Source of the DNA: an uncultured Christensenella sp.
Lineage (GTDB): Bacteria > Bacillota > Clostridia > Christensenellales > Borkfalkiaceae
Reading direction: 5' to 3'
Assembly: GCA_910586345.1 (NCBI GenBank)
Contig: CAJUHC010000003.1
Location: 58,197 to 122,196, forward strand
DNA length: 64,000 bases
Numbering within the stretch: position 1 is the stretch's first letter; each line of letters opens with the position of its first letter. A model generated the notes under the pieces. That model saw only the letters and a list, made by a program, of their open reading frames with translations. It was not told the origin of the DNA and ran no database searches. The position numbers and the translations under genes were made by a program. Positions 25,754-34,865 of the stretch are shown here, piece by piece.

Positions 25754-25784
25754 AATAAAAACGGATATAAATACGGAGTAAAAA

Positions 25785-26075
25785 ATGAACGGTAAAAAAA
25801 TCGATGAACACATTGACGAACTATACGAGATATTGCTGAAACTTAAAACGAAAGCCGACTGCAAAGCTTTGTTGGAAGATTTATGCACGTTTAAAGAAGT
25901 CGAGCAGATGGCGTTGAGAGCGTATGCCGCGAAACTGTTTATGGAAGGAAAGACGTATATCGAAATTATCGAAGAAACAAAGCTTTCCAGCGCGACGATA
26001 AGCCGCGTATCGAGAGCGGTGACGCACGGGAGCGGAGGATATAAAACTTTTGTCGGAGACGGAAATGAATTATGA
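25785..26075 (+). CDS. hisR: TrpR-like transcriptional regulator YerC/HisR
   Basis: 96 residues of the YerC/YecD family, a TrpR-fold DNA-binding dimer: LYEILLKLKTKADCKALLEDLCTFKEVEQMALRAYAAKLFMEGKTYIEI, then the helix-turn-helix EETKLSSATISRVSRAVTHGSGGY. GGAG stands before the ATG. Members of this family next to histidine genes have been proposed by comparative genomics to repress them, probably with histidine as corepressor. Here it heads the his operon and a perfect palindrome covers its promoter, supporting negative autoregulation. Its 3' end overlaps hisZ by 11 bases. Confidence 0.88.
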   Translation: MNGKKIDEHIDELYEILLKLKTKADCKALLEDLCTFKEVEQMALRAYAAKLFMEGKTYIEIIEETKLSSATISRVSRAVTHGSGGYKTFVGDGNEL

Positions 26076-27114
26076 AGAGCGCGTTTGCGAAAAGATAAAA
26101 AAGCTTTTTGAAAACTACGGTTTTAAGCGTTACAAACTTTCGAGTTTCGACGAATATTCTCTGTACTCGGAAAATCTGAGTTTTTTCGGAGGGAAGGACG
26201 TCATTTCTTTCAGCGCGGGAGGCAAACTTCTCGCACTGCGTCCCGACGTAACTTTAAGCATTATCAAAAACGGCAGATTCGGCAAGGACACGCAAAAGCT
26301 TTTTTACGACGAAAAAGTTTACCGCAAAACCCCGAACGGAAGTTTTGCCGAAGTCAGCCAGTTGGGCGCGGAGGTGATAGGAAACGTAGATATTTTATCC
26401 GAAGCGGAACTTTGCTTGCTTGCCCTTAAAACACTGTCGGCAGTAGGGCGCGATTACGTTCTGGACCTGTCGCATACGGGCGCGGTTTCTAAGATTATGG
26501 AAAAACTCGGCGTAAGCGACAGCGATAAAAAAATCGTTCTCCGTTGCCTCGAAAGCAAGAACGCGGACGAATTTAAACGGTTTGCCGAAGAAAAAAAATT
26601 AAATAAAGACGCGGTTGAAAGTATAGTAAAACTTATGACTGTTCCGTCCGAACGGGCAAGGGACGTGCTCGGAGAGATAAGCGGTTCGATTGACTTATCG
26701 GAAGAATTGAAAGAGCTTGACGAAATTATTAATTTTGCGGCAAACGGTAAAATCAACATAGATTTTTCGCTCGGCGGAGATACGGAATATTACAACGGAT
26801 TGTTTTTCAAAGGCTACGTTAAAGGAGTTCCGCGCGCAGTGCTGTCGGGCGGAAGATACGACGGACTTTTAAAAAAATTCAAAAAAGGCGAAAGCGCGGC
26901 GGGGTTCGCGCTCTACCTCGGGGAAATATGCAAGTATACGGAAGATAAACCGTCGCGTCCCGACGCGGTGCTCGTATACGGCGGCGGGAACGCGCGGACA
27001 GCGTTAATACGCGCGGAAAAACTCAGGTCGGAAGGTATCGGACTTTTAACGGCGAGAGAAATTCCCGAAGGTTTCGAAGGTGAAATTTATTACGCGGAGA
27101 ACGGCGATGATTAA
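26065..27114 (+). CDS. hisZ: ATP phosphoribosyltransferase regulatory subunit
   Basis: 349 residues from the ATG at 26065, chosen because GGAG (26054-26057) is correctly spaced; an upstream TTG at 26050 is less likely. A class II histidyl-tRNA-synthetase-like fold: FGGKDVISFSAGGKLLALRPDVTLSI is motif-2-like and GVPRAVLSGGRYDGLLKKF is the histidine-binding motif-3 region. HisZ lacks aminoacylation activity and joins short-form HisG to give histidine-sensitive feedback. The next gene is indeed short-form hisG, overlapping by eight bases. Confidence 0.9.
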   Translation: MNYEERVCEKIKKLFENYGFKRYKLSSFDEYSLYSENLSFFGGKDVISFSAGGKLLALRPDVTLSIIKNGRFGKDTQKLFYDEKVYRKTPNGSFAEVSQLGAEVIGNVDILSEAELCLLALKTLSAVGRDYVLDLSHTGAVSKIMEKLGVSDSDKKIVLRCLESKNADEFKRFAEEKKLNKDAVESIVKLMTVPSERARDVLGEISGSIDLSEELKELDEIINFAANGKINIDFSLGGDTEYYNGLFFKGYVKGVPRAVLSGGRYDGLLKKFKKGESAAGFALYLGEICKYTEDKPSRPDAVLVYGGGNARTALIRAEKLRSEGIGLLTAREIPEGFEGEIYYAENGDD

Positions 27115-27745
27115 CATAGCTTTGCCGAAAGGCAGACTCGGAGAAGTAGTTTATTTGCTTCTTGAAAAAGCGGGTTACGGTTGCGGGGAATATCCTGCCG
27201 ACGGAAGAAAACTGATTATAAACTGCGGAGAAAACGGAGTGAATTATTTTTGGGTCAAACCTTCGGATTCCGCGGTCTATGTGGAACTCGGCGCGGCGGA
27301 CGCGGGAATTGCGGGCAAAGACGTTCTCGGCGAAACACAGCCGGACGTGTATGAAATTATGGATTTGAACGTCGGAAAATGCAAATTGTGCGTTGCCGCA
27401 AAGAACGGTTTCAAAGACGATTTATCGAGACCTTTAAGGGTCGCGACAAAGTACGTAAACAGCGCGGAAAATTACTTCGCTTCAATAGGCAGGGAGATAG
27501 AAATAATCAAACTCAACGGTTCGATAGAGCTTGCGCCCGTACTCGGACTGTCGGACGTTATTTTCGATGTGGTCGAAACGGGCGCGACGCTTAAAGAAAA
27601 CGATTTGTGCGTTTTAGAGGAAGTGACAGATGTAAGCGCGAGATTTATAGTTAACAAGTCCGCTTATAAATTCAAAAGCAAAGAAATAAATTTGCTTGCG
27701 CAAAGTCTTAAAGGAATATTAAAAAATGGAAATATTAAGATATAA
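27107..27745 (+). CDS. hisG: ATP phosphoribosyltransferase, short form
   Basis: First step of histidine synthesis: condenses ATP with PRPP. 212 residues from the ATG at 27107 (NIALPKGRLGE is the canonical N-terminus; GGAG lies seven bases upstream). The earlier GTG at 27080 would add nine unrelated residues. The short form lacks the C-terminal regulatory domain and needs HisZ, encoded just upstream. The PRPP-binding region ILGLSDVIFDVVETGATLKEN is present with slight variation. Confidence 0.93.
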   Translation: MINIALPKGRLGEVVYLLLEKAGYGCGEYPADGRKLIINCGENGVNYFWVKPSDSAVYVELGAADAGIAGKDVLGETQPDVYEIMDLNVGKCKLCVAAKNGFKDDLSRPLRVATKYVNSAENYFASIGREIEIIKLNGSIELAPVLGLSDVIFDVVETGATLKENDLCVLEEVTDVSARFIVNKSAYKFKSKEINLLAQSLKGILKNGNIKI

Positions 27746-28997
27746 AAATCAGAGCGCGAAACAGCTTTTCGGAGAGAGGGAAGAAACGTCTTCCGCTGTT
27801 GAAAGCGCGGTCGGACGGATAATAGCGGACGTGCGTGAAAACGGAGATAAAGCGCTGAAAGCGTATGCGGAAAAGTTCGACGGTTTTAACGGCGGCAGTT
27901 TCGAGGTTACGGAGATTGAAATTTCAAAAGCGGTGCAAAGCCTTTCTTCCGATTACATAAAGATGCTCGAAACTTCGGTCTTCAATATAGAGAAATTTCA
28001 TAAAAAACAGCTTCGCAAAGGATTTGAAATCGACGACGGCAACAGAATCGTCGGACAGAAGATAACTCCCTTAGAGCGCGCTGGAATATACGTTCCCGGC
28101 GGAACGGCGGCATATCCGTCGACGGTGCTTATGAACGCGGTTCCCGCTAAAATCGCGGGCGTAAAAGAGATTGTAATGACGACTCCAGCCAAAGCCGACG
28201 GCAAAATACGCGCGGAGGTTTTGGCAGCGGCGAAAATATGCGGAGTAGACAGAATTTTCAAGGCAGGCGGCGCGCAGGCGATAGCCGCGCTTGCGTACGG
28301 CACGGAAAGTATACCTAAGGTCGATAAGATAACGGGTCCGGGCAATGTTTACGTTGCGGCTGCGAAAAGGCTCGTATCGGGCGTTTGCGGAATAGATATG
28401 ATTGCGGGTCCGAGCGAAATTTTAATCGTTGCGGACAAAGGCGCGAACCCCGCCGTCGTAGCGGCCGACCTTTTGTCGCAGGCGGAACACGACGTAAACG
28501 CTTCTGCGGTTCTTCTAACGGACAGTAAGGAACTTGCGGAAAAAGTCGTAACCGAACTCGAAATTCAGGTCGGAAAACTTCCGAGAAAGGAAATCGCGCA
28601 AACGTCGCTCGACAACAACTGCAAAATAATATTAACGGACAGCATAGATTGCGCAATCGAACTTTCCGATAAGTACGCGCCCGAACATTTGGAACTTTGC
28701 GTCGGGAACGCGTTCGAGTATCTCGAAAAAGTCAAAAACGCAGGCTCGGTGTTTCTCGGCTATAATACTCCGGAGGCGGCGGGGGATTATTACGCGGGTC
28801 CGAACCACACTTTGCCTACTGGCGGAACGGCGCGTTTTTCTTCTCCGCTCGGCGTAGACGACTTCGTTAAATCAACCCAGTATATTTATTATACGAAATC
28901 CGCTCTCGAAAGCGCGGCCGTGGATATAATAAAATTCGCGGTTTCGGAAGGGCTTGACGCTCACGCGGAAAGCGTAATCGCGAGGCTGGACAGATGA
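27726..28997 (+). CDS. hisD: Histidinol dehydrogenase
   Basis: Oxidises L-histidinol to L-histidine with two NAD+; zinc enzyme. 423 residues, full length. Recognisable segments include PLERAGIYVPGGTAAYPSTVLMNAVPAKIAG, AGGAQAIAALAYGT, KITGPGNVYVAAAKRLV, GPSEILIVAD, QAEHDVNASAVLLT and YAPEHLEL, and the late NAGSVFLGYNTPEAAGDYYAGPNHTLPT. It starts 20 bases inside hisG and overlaps hisC by four bases. Confidence 0.96.
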   Translation: MEILRYKNQSAKQLFGEREETSSAVESAVGRIIADVRENGDKALKAYAEKFDGFNGGSFEVTEIEISKAVQSLSSDYIKMLETSVFNIEKFHKKQLRKGFEIDDGNRIVGQKITPLERAGIYVPGGTAAYPSTVLMNAVPAKIAGVKEIVMTTPAKADGKIRAEVLAAAKICGVDRIFKAGGAQAIAALAYGTESIPKVDKITGPGNVYVAAAKRLVSGVCGIDMIAGPSEILIVADKGANPAVVAADLLSQAEHDVNASAVLLTDSKELAEKVVTELEIQVGKLPRKEIAQTSLDNNCKIILTDSIDCAIELSDKYAPEHLELCVGNAFEYLEKVKNAGSVFLGYNTPEAAGDYYAGPNHTLPTGGTARFSSPLGVDDFVKSTQYIYYTKSALESAAVDIIKFAVSEGLDAHAESVIARLDR

Positions 28998-30046
28998 GCA
29001 GGTATATTTTGGAACGGCTTGAAAAATTTGAACCTTATACCGTCGGCGAACAGCCTAAGGACAACGGATATATAAAACTCAATACCAACGAAAGTCCGTA
29101 TTTTCCGTCGGAATACGCCGTCGGCGCAATCAATGAGACGTTATTGAAAAATTTAAGACTGTATTCCGACCCCGAAAGCTCCGAGCTCGTAAAAGCAATT
29201 GCGGATTATTACGAAATTAAGACGCAAAACGTAATGACGGCGAACGGTTCCGATGAAATTCTGGCTTTTGCTTTTGCGGGTTTGTGCGGGGAAGGCGCAG
29301 TTTTCCCCGACGTGACTTACGGATTTTACAAAGTTTTCGCAGGGCTTTTCGGCGTCGCATTCGACGAAATACCGCTCAAAGAAGATTTTACCGTAAATAC
29401 GGACGATTACTTGAACGTAGGCAAAACCGTGGTTCTTGCCAATCCTAACGCGCAGACGGGAATATACTTGCCTTTAACCGAAATCGAAAAAATTGTAAAG
29501 AGCAATCCGTCTTCGCCCGTCGTTATAGACGAAGCTTACGTTGATTTCGGCGGGGAGAGCGCGGTTTCTCTAATAGGAAAATACGGCAACCTTGCGGTTG
29601 TCAGGACTTTTTCGAAGTCGCGTTCTCTGGCGGGCGCGAGAGTAGGGTTCGTTATGGCGGACGAAAGACTTATTGACGATTTTAAGCGCGTCAAATACTC
29701 TTTCAATCCGTATAACGTAAACGGCGTTTCGGCTCTGCTTGCGGCAAATGCAATTAAAGACGAGCAATACTTTAAAAGCTGTACCGACAAAATTATCTCA
29801 ACTCGCGGACGGCTTATTTCGGAGCTTGAATTACTCGGCTTTAAAACTCTTCCGTCGCTTGCGAACTTCGTTCTTGCTGAACATTCAGAAACAGACGGAA
29901 AAACTTTGTACGAAAAGCTCAAAGAGCGCGGAATTCTCGTAAGACGTTTCGGCGGCGGGAGAATAAATAATTTCGTGAGAATAACTGTCGGAAGCGAAGA
30001 ACAGATTGACGCGCTTTTAAAAGCCGTAAAGGAAATAATAAAATGA
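28994..30046 (+). CDS. hisC: Histidinol-phosphate aminotransferase
   Basis: PLP-dependent transamination of imidazole acetol phosphate with glutamate. 350 residues, fold type I. Visible: LNTNESPYFPS at the N-terminus, NPNAQTG, VIDEAYVDFGGE with the Asp that binds the PLP ring nitrogen, and VVRTFSKSRSLAGARVGFV with the Schiff-base Lys. C-terminal RRFGGGRINNFVRITVG binds the substrate phosphate. Overlaps hisD and hisB by four bases each. Confidence 0.95.
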   Translation: MSRYILERLEKFEPYTVGEQPKDNGYIKLNTNESPYFPSEYAVGAINETLLKNLRLYSDPESSELVKAIADYYEIKTQNVMTANGSDEILAFAFAGLCGEGAVFPDVTYGFYKVFAGLFGVAFDEIPLKEDFTVNTDDYLNVGKTVVLANPNAQTGIYLPLTEIEKIVKSNPSSPVVIDEAYVDFGGESAVSLIGKYGNLAVVRTFSKSRSLAGARVGFVMADERLIDDFKRVKYSFNPYNVNGVSALLAANAIKDEQYFKSCTDKIISTRGRLISELELLGFKTLPSLANFVLAEHSETDGKTLYEKLKERGILVRRFGGGRINNFVRITVGSEEQIDALLKAVKEIIK

Positions 30047-30654
30047 GAAAAGCAGAAATTACGAGAAGGACAGACGAAACGGATATAAAACTTTCTCTCT
30101 GTCTTGACGGCGGAGAAAGTTTTATCGATACGGGATGCGGTTTTCTGAATCATATGTTACGCCTGTTTGCCGTTCACTCCGGGTTCGGTTTATTAGTTAC
30201 GTGCAAGGGTGATACGGACGTGGACTTTCACCATACCGCGGAGGATGTGGGAATTACCTTGGGTTCTGCGTTTAAAACCGCTCTCGGCGATAAATGCGGA
30301 ATAGCCAGATACGCGGATATAATTCTGCCTATGGACGAAGCTTTGATTCTCTGCGCCGTAGACGTAAGCGGACGCGGGTATCTTAATTTCGACGTCGAAC
30401 TTCCCTCTGCAAAGGTCTTCGACGGCGAGAACGAAATTACTTTAAAGAAAGTCGGGCTGTTCGATACAGAACTTGTAGAGGAGTTTTTTAACGCGTTCGT
30501 AAGGGAGGCGGGCTTAACGCTTCACTTCAAAAAGCTTTACGGCAAAAATACGCACCATATTATAGAGGGTACGTTCAAAGCGTTCGCAAGGACGGCGCGG
30601 GAAGCGGTAAAGATAGTCGGCGGGGAAATTCCGTCGAGCAAGGGTATACTCTGA
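30043..30654 (+). CDS. hisB: Imidazoleglycerol-phosphate dehydratase
   Basis: Dehydrates imidazole glycerol phosphate; manganese enzyme. 203 residues, the monofunctional form with no phosphatase domain, consistent with a separate hisK. Metal and substrate motifs: GFLNHMLRLFAVHSGF, DVDFHHTAEDVGI and the late FKKLYGKNTHHIIEGTFKAFA. Overlaps hisC by four bases and hisH by one. Confidence 0.96.
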   Translation: MRKAEITRRTDETDIKLSLCLDGGESFIDTGCGFLNHMLRLFAVHSGFGLLVTCKGDTDVDFHHTAEDVGITLGSAFKTALGDKCGIARYADIILPMDEALILCAVDVSGRGYLNFDVELPSAKVFDGENEITLKKVGLFDTELVEEFFNAFVREAGLTLHFKKLYGKNTHHIIEGTFKAFARTAREAVKIVGGEIPSSKGIL

Positions 30655-31256
30655 TGACGGGCGTAATCGGTTACGGGTGCGGAAATTTGTTTTCGCTCAT
30701 ATGCTCTTTGAAAAAAATAGGAGAGCGGGCGGAAGTTTTTACCGAACCCGACGAAGCGTATAAGTATGAAAGAGTTATTCTCCCCGGGGTCGGCGCGTTC
30801 GGCGGAGCGGCTATAAGACTCAAATCGGGCGGTATGGATAAAGCGGTTTTAAGTCTTGCAAAAAAGGGCGTTCCCGTTTTAGGAATATGTCTCGGTATGC
30901 AGATGCTGTTTGAAAGAAGCTATGAATACGGAGAGCACGAAGGACTAAAACTGCTAAAAGGCGAAATACGTTCGCTTTCGGAAGATACTGTAAATTTAAA
31001 AATACCGCATATAGGCTGGAACGCGCTGAATTTCAAAAATAAAAGTCCGCTTTTCAGGTATGTCGGCGAGGGCGAGTACGTGTATTTCGTTCACTCTTAC
31101 CACGCTAAAACCGACGAAAAGATATTGGCGACTGTCTGTTACGGTACTCAAATATGCGCCGCCGCGGGCGGTGAAAACGTATACGGAGTTCAGTTCCACC
31201 CCGAAAAAAGCGGGGACACGGGGCTGAGAATCTTAAAAGGTTTTATTGAGTTATGA
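30654..31256 (+). CDS. hisH: Imidazole glycerol phosphate synthase, glutaminase subunit
   Basis: Class I glutamine amidotransferase that feeds ammonia to HisF. 200 residues. The catalytic triad is visible: Cys in VLGICLGMQMLFE, His in VYGVQFHPEKSGDTG and the following Glu. The glycine-rich LPGVGAFGGA marks the N-terminal half. It lies two genes before hisF, with hisA between, a common order. Overlaps both neighbours. Confidence 0.95.
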   Translation: MTGVIGYGCGNLFSLICSLKKIGERAEVFTEPDEAYKYERVILPGVGAFGGAAIRLKSGGMDKAVLSLAKKGVPVLGICLGMQMLFERSYEYGEHEGLKLLKGEIRSLSEDTVNLKIPHIGWNALNFKNKSPLFRYVGEGEYVYFVHSYHAKTDEKILATVCYGTQICAAAGGENVYGVQFHPEKSGDTGLRILKGFIEL

Positions 31257-31969
31257 TAATTTATCCTGCAATAGATATTTTGGGAGGCAAAGTCGTAAGA
31301 CTTTTAAAAGGCGACTACGGTAAAGCCGAAAACTATTCTTTAACCTGTGTCGAAGCTGCGCTTAATTTCAAAGCGCAGGGCGCATCTCATATCCACGCGG
31401 TAGATTTGGACGGCGCAAAGAGCGGAACCGCCTGCAACGCGGATAAAATCGCGGACGTCATATCCGCGTCGGGCGCGTTCGTGGAGGTCGGCGGAGGTAT
31501 AAGGAGCGAGGAGCAGATTATAAGTTATCTTAACTCGGGCGCGGGCAGGGTAATACTCGGGACGGTTGCCGTGCGCGATTTCGGTTTCGTTATGAAAACG
31601 GCTGAAAAATACGCGGGAAAAATAGCGGTCGGAGTCGACGCTTTAAACGAAAAAATCGCCGTATCGGGCTGGCGGGAAGTAACGGATATAAATTCGGTCG
31701 ATTTTTGCAAAAAACTTCGCGACGCAGGAATTAAAGACGTGATTTATACCGACATATCGCGCGACGGAACTCTTCTCGGAACCGACTTGAAAGTTTACGA
31801 AAAACTCGTCAAAATAGAAGGTCTTAACGTCACCGCGTCGGGCGGAGCAGCGTCGCTTTCGGAGATAAAACTGCTCAAAGAAATCGGCGTCGACGCGGTT
31901 ATAATCGGGAAAGCGCTGTACGAAGGCGCGATAAATTTAAGAGACGCGTTAAGAGCCGCGGAGGAATAA
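31253..31969 (+). CDS. hisA: ProFAR isomerase (HisA)
   Basis: Opens the ribose of ProFAR to give PRFAR; a beta/alpha barrel. 238 residues. The N-terminal catalytic Asp is in [22 protein letters not shown], the second in [15 protein letters not shown]; phosphate-binding turns are [12 protein letters not shown] and [12 protein letters not shown]. It overlaps hisH by four bases and is followed after two bases by hisF. Confidence 0.95.
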   Translation: MIIYPAIDILGGKVVRLLKGDYGKAENYSLTCVEAALNFKAQGASHIHAVDLDGAKSGTACNADKIADVISASGAFVEVGGGIRSEEQIISYLNSGAGRVILGTVAVRDFGFVMKTAEKYAGKIAVGVDALNEKIAVSGWREVTDINSVDFCKKLRDAGIKDVIYTDISRDGTLLGTDLKVYEKLVKIEGLNVTASGGAASLSEIKLLKEIGVDAVIIGKALYEGAINLRDALRAAEE

Positions 31970-31971
31970 CA

Positions 31972-32727
31972 TTGCTTGCAAAGAGAATAATTCCCTGTCT
32001 CGACGTTAAAGACGGCAGGGTTGTCAAGGGAAAAAATTTTACTTCGCTTTCGGACGTGGCAGAGCCCGTCTCTCTTGCGCGAAAATATTCGGACGGCGGC
32101 GCGGACGAACTCGTTTTTTACGATATAACTGCGAGTTTCGAGAAACGCGCTCTGTTTACCGACGTTTTACGCGATGTTGCTTCGTGCGTGTTTATCCCTC
32201 TTACCGTGGGCGGAGGGATAAATACTTTGGACGATTTCGACAGGGTTTTAAAGTGCGGAGCAGATAAAGTCAGCGTAAATACGGGAGCTTTGAAAAACCG
32301 AAATCTTATATCGGACGCCGCTAAAATTTACGGCAGTCAGTGCGTAGTGCTTTCTATGGATGTAAAGCGGGCAGGAGGAAAATTTACCGTGTTTGCAGGA
32401 GGCGGAAGAGTCGATACGGGGCTCGACGCTCTGCAATGGGCGAAACGCGCGGAAGATTCCGGCGCGGGCGAAATAGTGGTGAACAGTATCGATACGGACG
32501 GCGTCGGAAATGGTTTCGACGTAGAGATGCTCGAAGCGGTAACGCAAACCGTAAACCTACCTGTGGTTGCGAGCGGCGGAGCGGGCTGTATAAAAGATTT
32601 CACAGACCTTTTTAAAAGCGTTAGCGCGGACGCGGCGCTCGGCGCTTCGGTATTCCATTACGGAAAAGTTAATATATCAGAACTTAAAAAAGAATTGAAA
32701 AATAGCGGAATAGAGGTGCGTTTATGA
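31972..32727 (+). CDS. hisF: Imidazole glycerol phosphate synthase, cyclase subunit, TTG start
   Basis: Uses ammonia from HisH to make IGP and AICAR; a HisA-like barrel. 251 residues. The start is TTG (31972), with GAGGA (31961-31965) six bases upstream and the conserved N-terminus [19 protein letters not shown] following directly. Second catalytic Asp in [14 protein letters not shown]; phosphate turns [12 protein letters not shown] and VASGGAG. Overlaps hisIE by four bases. Confidence 0.96.
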   Translation: MLAKRIIPCLDVKDGRVVKGKNFTSLSDVAEPVSLARKYSDGGADELVFYDITASFEKRALFTDVLRDVASCVFIPLTVGGGINTLDDFDRVLKCGADKVSVNTGALKNRNLISDAAKIYGSQCVVLSMDVKRAGGKFTVFAGGGRVDTGLDALQWAKRAEDSGAGEIVVNSIDTDGVGNGFDVEMLEAVTQTVNLPVVASGGAGCIKDFTDLFKSVSADAALGASVFHYGKVNISELKKELKNSGIEVRL

Positions 32728-33374
32728 TTGAAATTACACAGCTTAAATTCGACGAAAACGGTCTTATTCCCGCGGTAATCGTGGATTTTTATACTAAAAA
32801 AGTGCTTACGCTCGCCTATATGAACGCGGAAAGCCTCAAAATCACGATAGACGAGGGCAGAACTTGTTTTTATTCGCGTTCGCGCGGGAAACTGTGGCGC
32901 AAGGGCGAAACGTCGGGGAATTTCCAGCGCGTCGTAAGCATTAAAACCGATTGCGACAGGGACGCGCTTACAGTCGAAGTTATCAGGAACGGACCAGCCT
33001 GCCATCTCGGCACGGACGCCTGTTTTAACGATTTCGTCTGGCTTTCCGCAAAAGAGCGCGAAGAATTTTCGTTCGATACGCTATACGGACTTATACAAGA
33101 CAGGAAATTAAACGGGAAAGACGGTTCGTACACGTCTTATCTTTTCGAACAGGGAACGGACAAAATTCTGAAAAAAGTCGGAGAGGAGTGTACGGAAGTT
33201 ATAATAGCGGGTAAAGGCGGAGACAGAGCCGAAACGATTTTCGAGATTGCGGACCTTGCTTATCATCTGTCCGTGCTTATGGTTAATATGGATATAAGCT
33301 GTTCGGATATTCTCGGCGAACTTAGCAAAAGGCGCGTAGTGGACAAAAAAGTTAAACAGCGGAAAATGCAATAA
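32724..33374 (+). CDS. hisIE: Bifunctional phosphoribosyl-AMP cyclohydrolase / phosphoribosyl-ATP pyrophosphatase
   Basis: Carries out steps two and three of the pathway. 216 residues. The HisI half (about 1-110) shows CFYSRSRGKLWRKGETSGN and the zinc-binding Cys/His group in PACHLGTDACF. The HisE half (about 115-216) shows YTSYLFEQGTDKILKKVGEECTEVIIAGKG, a MazG-like helical pyrophosphatase. It completes the biosynthetic set. A 19-bp gap separates it from trpB2. Confidence 0.95.
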   Translation: MIEITQLKFDENGLIPAVIVDFYTKKVLTLAYMNAESLKITIDEGRTCFYSRSRGKLWRKGETSGNFQRVVSIKTDCDRDALTVEVIRNGPACHLGTDACFNDFVWLSAKEREEFSFDTLYGLIQDRKLNGKDGSYTSYLFEQGTDKILKKVGEECTEVIIAGKGGDRAETIFEIADLAYHLSVLMVNMDISCSDILGELSKRRVVDKKVKQRKMQ

Positions 33375-33393
33375 ACAGACGGAGGGAGAAAAA

Positions 33394-34776
33394 ATGTCTT
33401 ATGAAAAAATACCTTACAAAACGTTTTTAGCGGAGAGCGAAACTCCTGAAACCTGGTTTAATTTAAAAGCGTTTATGAGAGACGGACACGAACCGTTTTT
33501 AAATCCCGCGACGGGCAAACCGAGTACGGAGGAAGAACTTGAAACGGTTTTCTGCAAAGAGTGCGTAAAACAGGAGCTGAACTGCAAAGACGCCGAAATC
33601 GAAATACCCGGCGGAATAAAGAGTTTTTACAGAACTTTCCGTCCTTCGCCTCTCGTTCGCGCGTATTTTTTGGAAAAGGTTCTGGATACTCCCGCCCAGA
33701 TTTATTATAAATTCGAGGGAAGCAATACGTCGGGTTCGCACAAACTCAATTCGGCGGTTGCGCAGGCTTATTACGCAAAACAGCAGGGACTGACTTCGAT
33801 AACCACGGAAACGGGCGCGGGTCAATGGGGTACGGCGCTTTCTATGGCGGCTGCTTTTTACGGGCTCGAACTCGACGTTTTTATGGTCAAAGCGTCCGCG
33901 AGGCAGAAGCCTTACAGGAAAGAAGTTATCAGAACTTTCGGCGCAAGGGTTGCCGAGTCTCCGTCGGATACGACCGAGGCGGGCAGAAAGATTTTAAGAG
34001 AATATCCCGAAACGGGAGGTTCTCTCGGATGCGCTATATCCGAAGCGGTTGAAAAAGCAATTAAAACTCCCAAATGCAAATACGTATTGGGCAGTGTTTT
34101 AGACCACGTTTTACTGCACCAGTCGGTAATCGGCGTCGAAAGCAAAACCGCGCTCGATAAGTACGGTGTATATCCCGATATAATAATAGGGTGTGCCGGA
34201 GGAGGTTCGAATCTCGGCGGGCTGATTGCGCCGTATATGGCTGAAAGGCTTCAAGGCAAAAACAAGACCGAGTTTATAGCCGTCGAACCTGCGAGCTGTC
34301 CGTCGCTTACGCGCGGAAAATACGCATACGATTACTGCGACAGCGCTAAAATAACTCCGCTTGCAAAAATGTATACCTTAGGTTGCGGGTTTACGCCTTC
34401 GCCTGACCACGCGGGCGGACTCAGGTATCACGGTATGAGCCCGATAATATCCAAACTTTACGACGGCGGATATATTCGCGCAGTAGCGGCGGAACAGACG
34501 AAAGTATTCGGCGCGGCTGTAAAGTTCGCTAAATGCGAGGGTATTCTTCCCGCTCCCGAATCGAGCCACGCGATATACGCTGCAATAGAAGAAGCGCTGA
34601 AATGCAGATTGACGGGCGAAAAGAAAGTAATATTATTCGGACTTACGGGAACGGGCTATTTCGACCTTGCCGCGTACAAACAGTATAACGACGGAACGCT
34701 TACCGACTATATTCCCTCGGAAAAAGACCTTGAAAAAAGTTTAAATTCTATTCCCGCGCAGAAAAAAACACAGTAA
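33394..34776 (+). CDS. trpB2: TrpB2-type tryptophan synthase beta-like PLP enzyme
   Basis: 460 residues, the long TrpB2 form. The PLP Lys lies in SNTSGSHKLNSAVAQAYYAK, the phosphate cup in GCAGGGSNLGGLIAPY, and ETGAGQWGTALSMAAAFYGLELDVFMV is the family core. TrpB2 makes tryptophan from indole and serine without obligatory TrpA, or uses related substrates. No trpA or other trp gene is nearby. It follows the his genes with GGAGGGA as ribosome binding site and no terminator, so it is probably co-transcribed and under HisR control, which is unusual. Confidence 0.9.
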   Translation: MSYEKIPYKTFLAESETPETWFNLKAFMRDGHEPFLNPATGKPSTEEELETVFCKECVKQELNCKDAEIEIPGGIKSFYRTFRPSPLVRAYFLEKVLDTPAQIYYKFEGSNTSGSHKLNSAVAQAYYAKQQGLTSITTETGAGQWGTALSMAAAFYGLELDVFMVKASARQKPYRKEVIRTFGARVAESPSDTTEAGRKILREYPETGGSLGCAISEAVEKAIKTPKCKYVLGSVLDHVLLHQSVIGVESKTALDKYGVYPDIIIGCAGGGSNLGGLIAPYMAERLQGKNKTEFIAVEPASCPSLTRGKYAYDYCDSAKITPLAKMYTLGCGFTPSPDHAGGLRYHGMSPIISKLYDGGYIRAVAAEQTKVFGAAVKFAKCEGILPAPESSHAIYAAIEEALKCRLTGEKKVILFGLTGTGYFDLAAYKQYNDGTLTDYIPSEKDLEKSLNSIPAQKKTQ

Positions 34777-34827
34777 CTCACAAAACTTTGTGCGCGAGTT
34801 TCAAAGCGGAAAAACGCGAATAATTAT

Positions 34828-34856
34828 TTGATTTAACAATTCTTTTTAACTATAAT
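34828..34856 (+). promoter_or_regulatory. Promoter of the MATE gene, three-base leader predicted
   Basis: TTGATT (34828-34833), a 17-bp spacer, TATAAT (34851-34856). +1 is predicted at 34863, three bases before the ATG; no Shine-Dalgarno sequence is seen. Confidence 0.65.
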
Positions 34857-34865
34857 AAGTGCGTT

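Noticed and set aside
25754..25784. T-box or histidine attenuator ahead of the his operon
   Set aside because: The leader after the predicted +1 is only about 25 bases and contains no stem or His-codon run.
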